NCBI GenBank assembly: GCA_007258455.2
Contig: VDFB02193867.1
Span: 528,520,657 to 528,584,656, forward strand
Reading direction: 5' to 3'
Length of the DNA stretch: 64,000 nucleotides
DNA from: Sequoia sempervirens
Taxonomy: Eukaryota > Streptophyta > Pinopsida > Cupressales > Cupressaceae
The translations under genes and the position numbers were made by a program. Shown piece after piece: positions 12,540 through 22,482 of this stretch; position 1 is the stretch's first letter, and every line of letters starts with the position of its first letter. Under the pieces are notes generated by a model that worked only from the letters and a program-made list of their open reading frames with translations, ran no database searches and had not been told where the DNA came from.

Positions 12540-12953
12540 TCAATTAGATGAATTAGGTGCCTCAACATAAGGAAGAGCACCACACTCTTTAAGATGTTGA
12601 ATTTTATCACTTAAAGCCTTACATTCATTAGTAGAATGACCATGAGCTTTATGATACACACAAAATGAATGCTTGTAGTAAAATGTATTTAATGTTCTTG
12701 GAGGGAGGGATATCAAACTATCTTGGAGGAGTCTCAAAAATATACTCTCTTGATCAATAGTAGAGGATGTTCCATTATTTTGTGACAAAGATGCCTCTTT
12801 CTTAGTACAAGATGTCATACTTACACAAGACTCTTTAGATTGCGAGATTTTGTTCTCTTCTTGAAAGGAATGTGTAAAATCTAACGAAATCCAATCATTA
12901 GTGTTTTGCATGATGATATTGATAGTAAGTGAAGATTGCTTTGTTTCTTTCAT
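12540..12953 (-). pseudogene. Retroelement ORF segment with Cys/His knuckle-like motif
   Basis: 137-codon minus-strand ORF. Its C-terminal third contains 'FCVYHKAHGHSTNECKALSD', a CxYHx4GHxTxxC pattern of the kind found in Ty3/Gypsy polyproteins of plants, followed by 'IQHLKECGALPYVE'. The N-terminal part is Ser/Thr/Gln-rich and unrecognised. It overlaps the stop of the preceding ORF (13,336-12,950) by a few bases in another frame, so the two were probably one polyprotein split by a frameshift. No reverse transcriptase follows to the left. Confidence 0.55.
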
Positions 12954-13336
12954 TTCTTCAAAGGATAATCATTAATACCACTAGTGCTTATCAATTCAGG
13001 ATGCACTAAAGTTAAAGTTGTCTTAGAAGAATCTTTTGTAAGAGTTTTTACATTAAGTGAAGGCTTGATTATTGTTTTTGAGGGACAATAACCAATACCA
13101 CTTGTCTTTTCTTGTGTGTTAGGCTCTATAGGGACATGGATACCTTGTTCTCTAGCACCACATCCTTTTCCACTATATACAAGTTGTTTCACAAGTTCAT
13201 AGCCTTTTCCATAAAGCTCTTTCATTTCTTTTGAAGTTGGTGGTCGCTCATAGTTGAGTTCATTAAATTTTGTTGTGTAATTTGTTGTCTTTTTTTCTAA
13301 AGTGGTTAAGGTGGGTGCTTTCAATGGGTCTTCCAA
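12950..13336 (-). pseudogene. Retroelement ORF segment with G-patch-like motif
   Basis: 128-codon minus-strand ORF. The middle reads 'GKGYELVKQLVYSGKGCGAREQG', matching the spacing of G-patch segments (aromatic/hydrophobic plus G.G.G..QG) found next to the protease in several plant Ty3/Gypsy polyproteins. It lies directly downstream of the protease-like ORF (13,767-13,399) and upstream of the Cys/His ORF, consistent with one broken polyprotein. The G-patch assignment is by eye and moderate. Confidence 0.5.
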
Positions 13337-13398
13337 ATTTTTTGTTACATTACCACTTTTTATTTTCCCTTTTCAAAGTCTTTGTTTATGATCTCATA

Positions 13399-13767
13399 TT
13401 AGCCCATGAATGATGTGAAATCTAAGGAACCCCAATCATCTTCTAATAGCTTTGTAACTTCCTCAGTATGTTTATATTTTCCTTTTTGTTGCATGGGTTC
13501 TACTTGTGTAGTCGGTGTCAATGTTTTCAAAATATTTTCCTTATTTTTCTCAATGTTTAAACAACTGTTTTGTTTGGGGTCAGCTTTGAGTGTGTACACT
13601 ATTTTGTTGTAGACATACTTCATTTTACGGTGAAGAGTATAAGGAACCCAATTCATTGCATGAATCCATGGTCTTCCTAAAAGAAGGTTGTATGAAATAT
13701 CGTGAGGCATAACATGGATCGATGTTTCTAATGCGACCTTTCCATTTGTAATAGGCAAAGTGATCAC
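13399..13767 (-). pseudogene. Ty3/Gypsy-type aspartic protease, C-terminal half
   Basis: 122-codon minus-strand ORF containing 'YNLLLGRPWIHAMNWVPYTL', the conserved (Y/D)xxLGRPW(I/L) flap and helix region of plant Ty3/Gypsy retropepsins, followed by 'HRKMKYVYN'. The N-terminal half, with the active-site-like DNG, is in a separate frame at 14,201-13,830; only about 60 bp separate them, so a frameshift splits the domain. The segment after the domain is Lys/Glu/Thr-rich and unrecognised. Confidence 0.7.
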
Positions 13768-13829
13768 ACCAAGTGGTTTTTTCCTACATTGTCAAATCCC
13801 TTAATAGATAAAGAGTTGGGTTGATTTTT

Positions 13830-14201
13830 TTATTTATCCACACCAATTCTATCCAAAAGGGTCACACTACACAAATTAAGGGTGAAGCCATTGTCAACAA
13901 GGGTTCCTTTTATTCCCCACCCATCATAGGCAACTATTATCATGAAAGCTTCATATTGTTTTTGCACTTCCAAAGGAGGGAGCTCACTATGGTGGAAAAC
14001 AATGTTAGCATTTATTCCTTGAATCATGATTGCTATGTCATTTGGTTGTGTATTAGAAGGGATAGGAATTTTTTGTAAAGCACTTTGAATCATGTTGTGA
14101 TAATTAGGGGAAGCTTGAATAAGGTCCCATAATGATATCTTAGCAGGAGTATTCTTAAGTTGCTCAACAATATTGTACTCCTTTCCGCTTTGTGGAGGCA
14201 A
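13830..14201 (-). pseudogene. Ty3/Gypsy-type pre-protease and protease N-terminal half
   Basis: 123-codon minus-strand ORF. It begins 'EYNIVEQLKNTPAKISLWDL', a phrase typical of the region preceding the protease in plant Ty3/Gypsy polyproteins, and ends 'GTLVDNGFTLNLCSV', corresponding to the VDxGS/DNGS retropepsin active-site strand. The Ser/Ala usually after the DNG is Phe here, so activity is unlikely. The domain continues in another frame at 13,767. Confidence 0.7.
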
Positions 14202-14378
14202 ACAAGGAGGACCTAGTAAGATAGTGCTAGGAAATAGGAGGGATGTTGAATATGTTTGTATTCATTGTGGATTTTTCCTAGTGTTATATGCATGAGCAAC
14301 AATATTATAATTCGATTGTTGCGAAACATTATTATTAGGTGGGGAAAGGATAAGTTTGGGTTTGTTTTGATTTTGTGG

Positions 14379-14594
14379 TCATTGTGAGGGTGGGTATAAA
14401 ATTAGAGGATTCTTAGGATGTCCCACAGGGTATGTAGGAGGTCCATTAATCAAGGGAGACCTAATGGACACTTGTGAATTCATAAACTCAATAGTTTCAG
14501 TTTGATGTCTTTCTAATGAAAGGGAGTTTAGTTTCATCTTTGCACCATCATCTACAGAAGAAAATTCACTATTTTTTTCATTTTCTTGCACCAT
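14379..14594 (-). pseudogene. Short ORF between acidic ORF and protease, probable gag/linker remnant
   Basis: 71-codon minus-strand ORF, Ser/Pro-rich ('LINGPPTYPVGHPKNPL'). It shares the Asn/Ser/Glu-rich style of the ORF at 15,485-14,742 and lies between that and the protease. No domain recognised; included because it is collinear with the retroelement remnant. Confidence 0.35.
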
Positions 14595-14741
14595 GATATC
14601 GTCCCTAGGAGGATATTTTTTAGGAGAACTACAAGTTGGATGTTCATGGCATTCAAAGTTTGGTTCTTCTAAAATGACTTAATCACAAGTAGGGGAATGG
14701 TCAATGGTTGAATTGTCTTGTTTATCAATGATGGCCTTATC

Positions 14742-15485
14742 TTATTTAACAATGTTGTCCCTAGGGGAAGAGAGGCAACTAAGATTCTCGTAACTCTTAT
14801 TGCTTTGATCTTCTAACAGCAAGGTATCTTCTTCACAACTAGGAGAGATACTAGGAGAAGAACCAATGTAATTGTCATGATTGTCCATACTTTCATTCCT
14901 TTGTCCCATAATGTCTTCTAAAACAGGATAGGTAGGGGAAGAAACATAAAGAGGGTTGTCATAGATCTTAAATATTTGATCATCTAACACCAACCTATTG
15001 TCTTTATTTACAATATGCTTGTCATGATTCCTTATAACTGCATCCTCTTTCACTAAAATGTTCTCACAAGAAAGAGGCAAATGGATACAAGGTAACGTGA
15101 TGTTTAGAGATGTGTTTATGATCTCATTCTCTTGTTCTATAATATCTTCCAATGTAGGAGAGTTTATAGTGGAGGAGCTTCCAACATTGTCATGATTCTT
15201 AGTGAGTGCATCTTCTAACACTGAAATACCTTTGTCACATGTAGGAGAGGTATTAGGATAGGAGAAACTATGCTTATCATGGTTGTCTATGCTTTCATCT
15301 TCTTCTATCACATAATTCCCACAAATAAGAGAGATAGGAGGGGGTGTAGATTTAAGGAAAATGCCAACATTTTCACTCTCGTGCACTAAGAGACTCTCAT
15401 ACCTAGGAAATGTATTGAATGAATGACTAAAATTTTTATTGACTAACTTTTTCTTTGAAAACTTGGAAAAGATAGATACTAACAT
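14742..15485 (-). CDS. Acidic, internally repetitive ORF at the 5' end of the Gypsy-like element
   Basis: Uninterrupted 247-codon minus-strand ORF, the longest in this element. After a basic start (about residues 1-20, 'SKFSKKKLVNKN') it is acidic and built from a degenerate repeat of about 35-45 residues. Recurring pieces are 'SPTLEDIIEQENE', 'YPVLEDIMGQRNE', 'SVLEDAL..NHDN', 'DNHDKH', 'DNHDNYIGSSP' and 'SC(E/D)'. It begins about 735 bp inside the putative PBS/LTR border at 16,221-16,236, where gag would normally start, yet has none of the gag motifs I know. It may be a diverged gag, a spacer protein or an accessory ORF. Function unknown. Confidence 0.5.
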   Translation of the reverse strand: MLVSIFSKFSKKKLVNKNFSHSFNTFPRYESLLVHESENVGIFLKSTPPPISLICGNYVIEEDESIDNHDKHSFSYPNTSPTCDKGISVLEDALTKNHDNVGSSSTINSPTLEDIIEQENEIINTSLNITLPCIHLPLSCENILVKEDAVIRNHDKHIVNKDNRLVLDDQIFKIYDNPLYVSSPTYPVLEDIMGQRNESMDNHDNYIGSSPSISPSCEEDTLLLEDQSNKSYENLSCLSSPRDNIVK

Positions 15486-16220
15486 TTTTGAAAAGTAATC
15501 TATAAAAACTCAAAATGGAAAGACTTAAAATGCAGTGTAAAGACCTAGAATGAAATGTATAAATGGAATTTTCAGATTATAAACAAGGTAATTTTCTAAT
15601 TACACTATGCAACAATTTGAAAATGAAATGTTTTAAATGCCAATTTGAAATTAATCAATGCATGAAATGAACTGATTTAAGCTAGATCTAATGAAATGCA
15701 TGTAACAGAAACTCATCCTACTAAAACAAATAACTAATGAAAACAAATACAAGTGTAGAAACAAGGTTTTCAATGTTGTAAAAGGTAGTTTTAGGGATGA
15801 TCTAGGACTAATTCACCAAGAGGTGCATATGAGTCCAAGTTATGGTTTTTCAAGGGTCTAAATAGCGAATAATAGTCACCACAGAATACCCAAAAACTAG
15901 GCAAAACCACATGTACTTGGACTAAATTTCTTAGAGGGGCGTATGAGTCCCATATTAGGGTTTTTACACAAATTTCAAAAGATTCTTAGTGAATTTCAGG
16001 TTCTCTATTTTGAATGATGTCTAAGCTAAGTGAAAATGGAGATTTAAGATGAAATTCAATGATGCAAGATGCAAAAATGCAACCTATATATGCACTTTCA
16101 CTAATACAAGATTTAGAAACCATAGATGTAAATTAACTAATGCAAAACCCTAATATAAAGTTAATTCAAAATAGATCCAGGAATATGATGCACTCCAAAT
16201 CATAAAAAGAGGTGTTCACA

Positions 16221-16232
16221 TCAGATTCGCCA
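16221..16232 (-). other. Putative primer-binding site of the Gypsy-like element
   Basis: Minus strand reads TGGCGAATCTGA, three bases from the LTR terminus (TGTAAC, starting at 16236 on +). The same arrangement, TGGTGAACT(C/T)(A/G)A followed by the complement of 'caaaatgtag', occurs at 21,080-21,091 and 31,781-31,792. Which tRNA it matches was not determined. Confidence 0.5.
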
Positions 16233-16235
16233 AAA

Positions 16236-17901
16236 TGTAACAATAGAAATAGGGTGCCCCGCCTTTTAGGAGATGGAGCACAAGGATATGGTCCTATTTC
16301 ACACTTGTTTCATTCAAGGAAACCTTGGAGAGATCAATTCAAAGAGAAAGTGAGGGAAATAGACCCTACAATAAGGTATCCTAGGGTATTATTAGAGACT
16401 AAAAAGGGGGTTCACCACTAAGCTAGGGCTTGGAAAGACAAGAAATGAATGTAACATGTAAAGTATCACGCAAAAAGTAACTAAATGACCTAGGAAATGA
16501 AACTGAAATGTAGAATAAAAGACTAAGAAAGTACTAAGGTGCACTTGGGAGAGTGACAAGTTCAAAACAAGCTCCAAACTCCTAAAAACTTGCTATTTCC
16601 AATGCCCACTAAGACTCATACACCAGTGGTTGATCAAAATTTACTAAAATTTGGAAAATGTGCTATACTGGGACTCATACGCCACAAGTGGTGTGTCAGT
16701 CCCACTCTGCTTTTTTGGAGGGTCAAGACCTGAATCTTCTCTCATATCTCTACTCTTCCTTCCACACTTTGTTTTTGGATATGAAACTCTAATTTGCAAC
16801 CTATAGGTGACTTTCCTTGAAGATGGCAACCTTCTGACGACTTGATAACTGTCTTCAACCTTGCAATCTAATCTTCAAAGGATCTCCAAGTCTCAAGACT
16901 CCTAACTCTACAATCACACATGTAAAGAGAGAAAAACTTGTTGATTGTTAGGAAATGGGGGTTTTCCAAGTGGTCAAATCCCATTTGGGTAGTTAAACCT
17001 TGTGATGTAACAATTAAATATGAACATGAAACATGAGCAATGATACCTTAAAAGAAGTCTTGAGATGTAAATCAACAATCTAACATGAAGTGGCAATGTT
17101 GAATGTAGATCTTGATCTTGAATATGGATGTGAAACTATGCTTGCAAATGGATCTCCAATGCTACATCACAACACTAGCTCACCAATATGCTTGATGCAT
17201 TATGATCTTGACATGATGATGTATCTTGAATGGATGCAACAAATGATGAAGAATTCTACCCTTGAATGTCTTAGAAATGCTCTTGTAAACTCTCTTGACA
17301 CTCTTGTGAAGTCTTGGAATGCTTAACTCTTGATAGCTTAGGTTGATATCATGAAGGGTTAGTGAAATAATGATTTGAGACCTTATTTATATAGGAAATC
17401 CATCTAATTTACCATTTAGTAGATCCCAAATGTCAAAATTCATGAAATTTGAACTTGAAACCTTGATTTCTCGCTCAAAACCCTAAAAAGGGGTCAAATG
17501 GGACCCATACACCACTTGTGGCATATAGATCCCATATGGATGGAACTCATATGCTCAAGGTGGTGTATGGGTCCCACCAAGCTTTTTCAGGTGGAGGAAA
17601 TGTTAGGGAGTTGGAAAATTGAGTATATTTGATGTCTATGTCAGGATTTCGGTTGAAATAAGCCTCAAGATGCATAATATAGGGTCTTAGAGGCCTATTA
17701 ATGATGATATGAATTCCATAAATGCAAGAGGGCCCAAAACTCAATGTGCAGGTGTAAATAAATACACTTTACAACATAAAATTAAGGTAAAATTAGGTCA
17801 ATTTGGCTTAAAAGGGCCCTAAATCTAATGCGAATGTGGAAAACACATTACAACACTAGATCAAGGAAACATTAGGTCCATTTTAATGTTAATAATTCCC
17901 A
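16236..17901 (-). mobile_element. LTR 'B' (5' LTR side of the Gypsy-like remnant, minus orientation)
   Basis: Begins TGTAACAATAG next to the putative PBS and ends at 'aataattccca', giving TG...CA termini and 1,666 bp. It contains the core motif (16,957-16,982, 'gggggttttcc' then 'ggtcaaatccc'), a minus-strand TATA near 17,388 (ttatttatataggaaatcc) and several palindromic GGGACTCAT...GGTCCCA motifs. It is collinear with block A (9,760-11,461) but clearly diverged. It lies in the expected place for the 5' LTR of the coding remnant at 12.5-15.5 kb. Confidence 0.65.
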
Positions 17902-18900
17902 AATTAAGTTAAAAAATGTAGAGGCATACATGTTTTGTCATTACAGAAATAAATCTAGAATTTGAGTTTTCGTGTTCAAAATGACAACAAAGGTGATGAC
18001 TTTGACAAATTTGCAATTTTGCACTTTTGAGATCTTCAAATTTTCTTCAACCTATAAATATGCAACACACAAAGAGGGGAAAAATGTTTTTTTTGGATGA
18101 ATGGGGTTTTCCTTGGTCAAACCTTGTTTTGGTAATCAAACCTTGAAATGAATAAAAATAACATGAAAAGAATGATGAATAAACAATTCATTTTCACAAC
18201 TCACCAAACCCTTTAATGAATCTTGGAATGTAGATCTACAACTTGCATGAAATGGTTTCAATGGATATGGATCTTAAACCTTGAATCTTGATTTGAAACA
18301 ATTCCTTGAATGGTTGAATGGATCATGAACTCTACATCATCATATTAGCTCCAATAACATTCATAATGCAAGAAGAATTTTATATAAAAAATCTTTATTG
18401 TTTTAATAATTCTTCAATAAATCCACTCTTCATTGCCTTGAATTTCTCTTGAAATTCTCTTGAAACATCACTTTATCTCTTGTAATTGAACACTTGAAAA
18501 CTTAGACGAAACATAGTGAAATAACCTTATATTTATAGGTATGTAACATTAATTTCTCAAAATTCAAATAACAAAATCCAACATCTAAAATAGATTTGAA
18601 GATGATAAAATACTACCAAAAACATAATTTAAATTTAGGTCCTCGGTCTAAGTGAGGACCCATTTTCCCATGGGCGACTGGGTCCTAGGTCACTCACCTA
18701 GGACACACATTGCTCAATGAGAAGTGTTATGTTAAGAAATTAATGAATGTCGGGTTTCCTCTTTAGAAAATGCAATTAATTAGGCTTGGATTTAAATTAA
18801 AGAGGCCAATTAAGGAAATTAAGCTCAATTAATTAAGGGAGCCTTAAATAAGTGTGAAAGTGTAAAGAGGTACACTCTACAACACTAAAAAAGAGAAGTG
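17902..18900 (-). mobile_element. LTR-like fragment 'C', same family
   Basis: Immediately beyond LTR B the same layout repeats: 'caacacacaaagagggg', the core 'ggggttttccttggtcaaac' (18,103-18,123), a TATA-like 'cttatatttatagg' near 18,525, three hairpins (18,639-18,704) and 'tacactctacaacacta' near 18,870. It lacks the part corresponding to the PBS-proximal end of B, so it is truncated, probably by the insertion of B. Confidence 0.5.
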
Positions 18901-20190
18901 GAAGAGTGCAACCATAAGATGTTACAAGATGAGATACAACACTTGGTGTTATTAATTTGGTTATGTAGGAAGAAGAAAGTGAAGAACAAATAGGTAAAGG
19001 TAATGTGCAAAAATAATTCATTGATTCCTATGAGATTGATAGTGTTGATTTATATGCAGATGCTAGAGATGATGAAGTAGAATATGAAGATGAGCCATGG
19101 AAGAATTTAATTTCTAGTAAGATGAAATTTATGAGAAGAAAAAAAAGAGAAAAATGAAAAGGAGAAGAGATATAAAGGTACATACTAAGGTGAAGAAGAA
19201 GAGAAATCAAATGATAAGGAAAACAAGTTGATCAAAAATACACATACAATTTTTAAATGTTCATGAGTTTTCAATTCATGAAACATTTCTTCTTACCCAG
19301 GGTGTTTGATGTAAGAGCATGCAGGTGCACTGACAATCCTACACACCCAAAAAATTATCTTTTTACGTTTGTGTTTTGTAGGCATGGATATCATTTTTAT
19401 TAAATATATCCTCTGAGCTTATATAAATTATAATTAATTGGATAAAATTTGAATTTAATCTAATTTTGGAGATGAATGTGCTGAAATTTAGAAATTATTG
19501 GGATTTGGGAGTTACACAAAGCCCAACGCCCAGTTTGGTGGATTCTGTTGCTAGCATGTGATAACTCTTGTATCCATTTTAAATTTTATCTTGTTGTGGA
19601 TGAAGTGGAATCTGGGCATCTGACAAACAAATCAGTAGATTGAAATGATTAAAGGACCTTTCTTGGAAAACATTTAGTTACTTTTCTAGGAAAAAATGGA
19701 ATGGAGATAAATGGCCATGCCTAGGAGGTTTTGAGGGTAGTTATATCTAGTTGTAGGAAGAGAAAATCTAACACTCAGGAGAGAAGAGGGGGGCCAACAA
19801 TTGGAAAAATCAGAAGTTGGAGTGGAAGAATTACCTAAGAATTCAATGAGGGCACCCATGAATGAAAAGGAAGATGTTTTTTTATGTGATCTAACAAATT
19901 TTGAAGCTGCTTGTAATAGTCTTGTAGCAGATTTCTGATGTGAAAGGAAGAATTGTGCCTCTAGTGGTTTCCCGAGTCTTTTGTTTTCTTCACATATATG
20001 CTATTGCAAATTTTGAAGAGTTTGAATTAATAAAATTATCATTTTACTCTGTCATTTTTAGTCTCAACCTATGTTGGGAAGCTTTGTTTGGGCCTTCAAT
20101 CTTTTATTTTATCATTAAAAGAGATTTTTTTTATCAGTTATTGAAGTTGGGTGCTGCAAAAACCAACAATCCCATAGGATTCTTGGTTGT
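18901..20190. other. Unassigned stretch
   Basis: No conserved protein motif on either strand. 19,020-19,230 is purine-rich and open on the minus strand but low-complexity. 19,930-20,200 has an 88-codon + ORF of hydrophobic composition with no recognisable domain. Probably decayed transposon sequence. Confidence 0.4.
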
Positions 20191-20194
20191 TGTT

Positions 20195-20660
20195 CTACAT
20201 CAATGAAACACTAGTAGAGGGATATTTGGTGGTAACACTAGAGGTAGGAATGAAAGAAGAAGGGGTCACACTAGGAGAAATGGCATGAGAAATGAAGGCT
20301 ATGGAAGTGATAACTATGGGATGTGAATAGAAAGGATCAAGAGAGGATGAGGAATAGGGAGGTGGATGATAGGATACACCATTGGAAGAGTCCATGAGAG
20401 TGTTCATACTATAAAGAATATGTGTTCCATAAGGAAAACCCACTAATGACTTATGTAAGATACTATCTAAATAGTGAAGACGGTTAACATGATCAAGTGC
20501 ATAAATAAGTAATTATCTCATAAGAGAAAGATCTTGCATAGCTACATATGCATCATGATCATAGTCATTGTGTTCCTTAGTTTTTTTGTAATAAGAGTAT
20601 ATTAGGAATATCACTAGAAATATAAATATGAGTATCATTTTCACTAGATTGAGCCATTTA
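20195..20660 (-). pseudogene. Gag-like remnant of LTR element 'D'
   Basis: Minus strand from an ATG at about 20,659 reads 'AQSSENDTHIYISSDIPN', breaks, and continues as a Ser/Pro/Tyr-rich ORF from 20,443 to 20,195. It lies inside an LTR/PBS junction at 21,080-21,095 in the position of gag, but no diagnostic gag motif is visible. Included on position only. Confidence 0.3.
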
Positions 20661-21094
20661 AGGGTTCAAATGAGGACTTTCCTTAAGGGAATGTGAGGAT
20701 CAGGGTAATACCTTGACACACAAACCATTCAAAAAACTAAATACCAAATAATCGAAAATGAAGGTATGATCTATGATTTAAATTTTGAAAAACCAACATG
20801 GTCTTAGATATGAAAATAACATAAAAATTAAGAAATGAAACCCTAGTAGTGAACATAAGGGCGGGTGAAAAATAATGACATAATTGATCACAAAAAATCC
20901 TAAAGAAAAGTATAGCTATAAAGCACAAATCAAAGGAATCTAAACCCTAATGATATTTACAATATAAAGTATAATAATACTGAAAATATAAAGTATGTGA
21001 TTACAAAAAAAAAAGATCTAAAACCCTTAATAAAGGAACAAAAAATCCTAAGGCCAAACCCTAAGGAGTGTAACATATGTTGAGTTCACCAAAA

Positions 21095-21930
21095 TGTAGA
21101 TGAAAAAATGCCTCTACATAGAATTATCACGACTAATAAAATAATTAAAATAATTATTGAATAGTTAACTTGGATAAATGAGTTGATGCCAATAATTGAA
21201 ATTATTAGATTTATATGTCAAAATTCAAAAAAATCAAACACAATACTTAGGTGAATTTTGAAGATGGAAAAGGTGCACCTAAAGATACCAAAAATGAATT
21301 TTTCATAGTATCATAGTTTTAGGGCTTGCACAAATAACTATATAAGATTCTACAAATTGACTATAATTACTATTGGTTCACTTACATAAATGTGGACCAA
21401 AACTTATGTGTAGATTTCATCTATAACTCATGGATCTTAATTGGTAGAAGGTGGCCTATTATAATTCATTTGCCTTGATTTTTAATGTCTAGATATTCAT
21501 AAGAATTGGTGGTGCTAGGAACACTTATAGGAAATGCGCTAAATTGTGGGGGTCAAGTTCTCCTTAATCAAATCCCTAGTTGGACCACTTCAATGATGAT
21601 GAATCAATATCAAGGATAACAAGAAAATGTCCATATATTCGATGATGTGCTTTAATAATGTTGCTAGAATGCTTTTATAAATGTTCTATATCAATACTCT
21701 TCAATAACCTAGCATGCTCCTATGTTTTTCCAACATAAGCTTTAAATGAATGAATGACTGCCTTTAATACAAAAACATATAACACAAATTAACATAAGAT
21801 GGCGCTAGATCAACTCATAACAACTAAAAAAACATAGTTAGTAAAATATGACTTTTAATTTTGAATTTTAAAATTTTAAAATTTAAATTTGTAATTACGA
21901 AACGTACCGAAATCAAATCTACACCTACAA
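21095..21930 (-). mobile_element. LTR-like block 'D', same terminal layout as B and E
   Basis: Starts TGTAGATG after 'tgagttcaccaaaa', the PBS/LTR junction shared with 16,221-16,236 and 31,781-31,796. A diverged core, 'gggggtcaagttctccttaatcaaatccc', lies near 21,548. The far border is not defined; it ends before the PAD4 promoter region. Confidence 0.45.
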
Positions 21931-22172
21931 GTCTAAGATGTGATCAGATATTTAAAGATCAATAATAATAAAATAAAAATTTAAAAATACCATGAAATAA
22001 ATTCACAGTAAAATACCATTTAGGTAGAAAAGGGCATAGGTCTGCAATTTACAATTATTATTTGCATAGCCGACATCGAACAAAAAGCGATCGCAATTTC
22101 CAACGAAGCTTCCCCAGATTACGTTTTTACCTATCTGATTTCGTTTGGGTGTTTTCCCTGAAGATTGCTTGG

Positions 22173-22335
22173 GGATAATAACAAATCTACCCAAGAAAAA
22201 ACAATTTCGGCTGTAGGACACTGACGTTGTTACATTCTTCTCTCTTTCCTTGTGGATAAAAGCAAATCTGCCCAATAAAAAATAATTTCGGCTATGAGAC
22301 ATTGACATTATCACATTCTTCCCCCTTTCCTTTCT
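22173..22335. promoter_or_regulatory. 81-bp tandem duplication in the PAD4-like promoter
   Basis: Two imperfect tandem copies: 22,173-22,253 and 22,254-22,335. Both contain ggataa.a.caaatct.ccca, 'aatttcggct' and then 'ga(c)a(c/t)tgac(g/a)tt', followed by 'cacattctt' and a pyrimidine run. The first copy holds TGACG, the core of TGA-type bZIP sites; in the second it is TGACA. The block is about 80-240 bp upstream of the TATA box. A regulatory role is inferred from position only. Confidence 0.65.
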
Positions 22336-22412
22336 CTGTAAAGAATGCCTTCAGAGGTTTGTCTTGCGCAGATGCTGCTCGCTTGTTTCCTCCATACACA
22401 GCCATTATACTC

Positions 22413-22419
22413 TATAAAT
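22413..22419 (+). promoter_or_regulatory. TATA box of the PAD4-like gene
   Basis: TATAAAT lies 64 bp upstream of the predicted ATG (22,483). Initiation about 30 bp downstream would give a short 5' UTR of roughly 35-40 nt. Confidence 0.55.
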
Positions 22420-22482
22420 GCAACCGCTAAAAAACTCAAATAGGCATCGCATTGTAACCAATCAACTATCAGATTGCTGCTT

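Noticed and set aside
9760..17901. Blocks A and B as the 3' and 5' LTRs of a single element
   Set aside because: They are collinear and correctly placed, but too diverged by eye, no target duplication was found, and a different direct repeat (11,706-12,046) lies between. Left as two family members.
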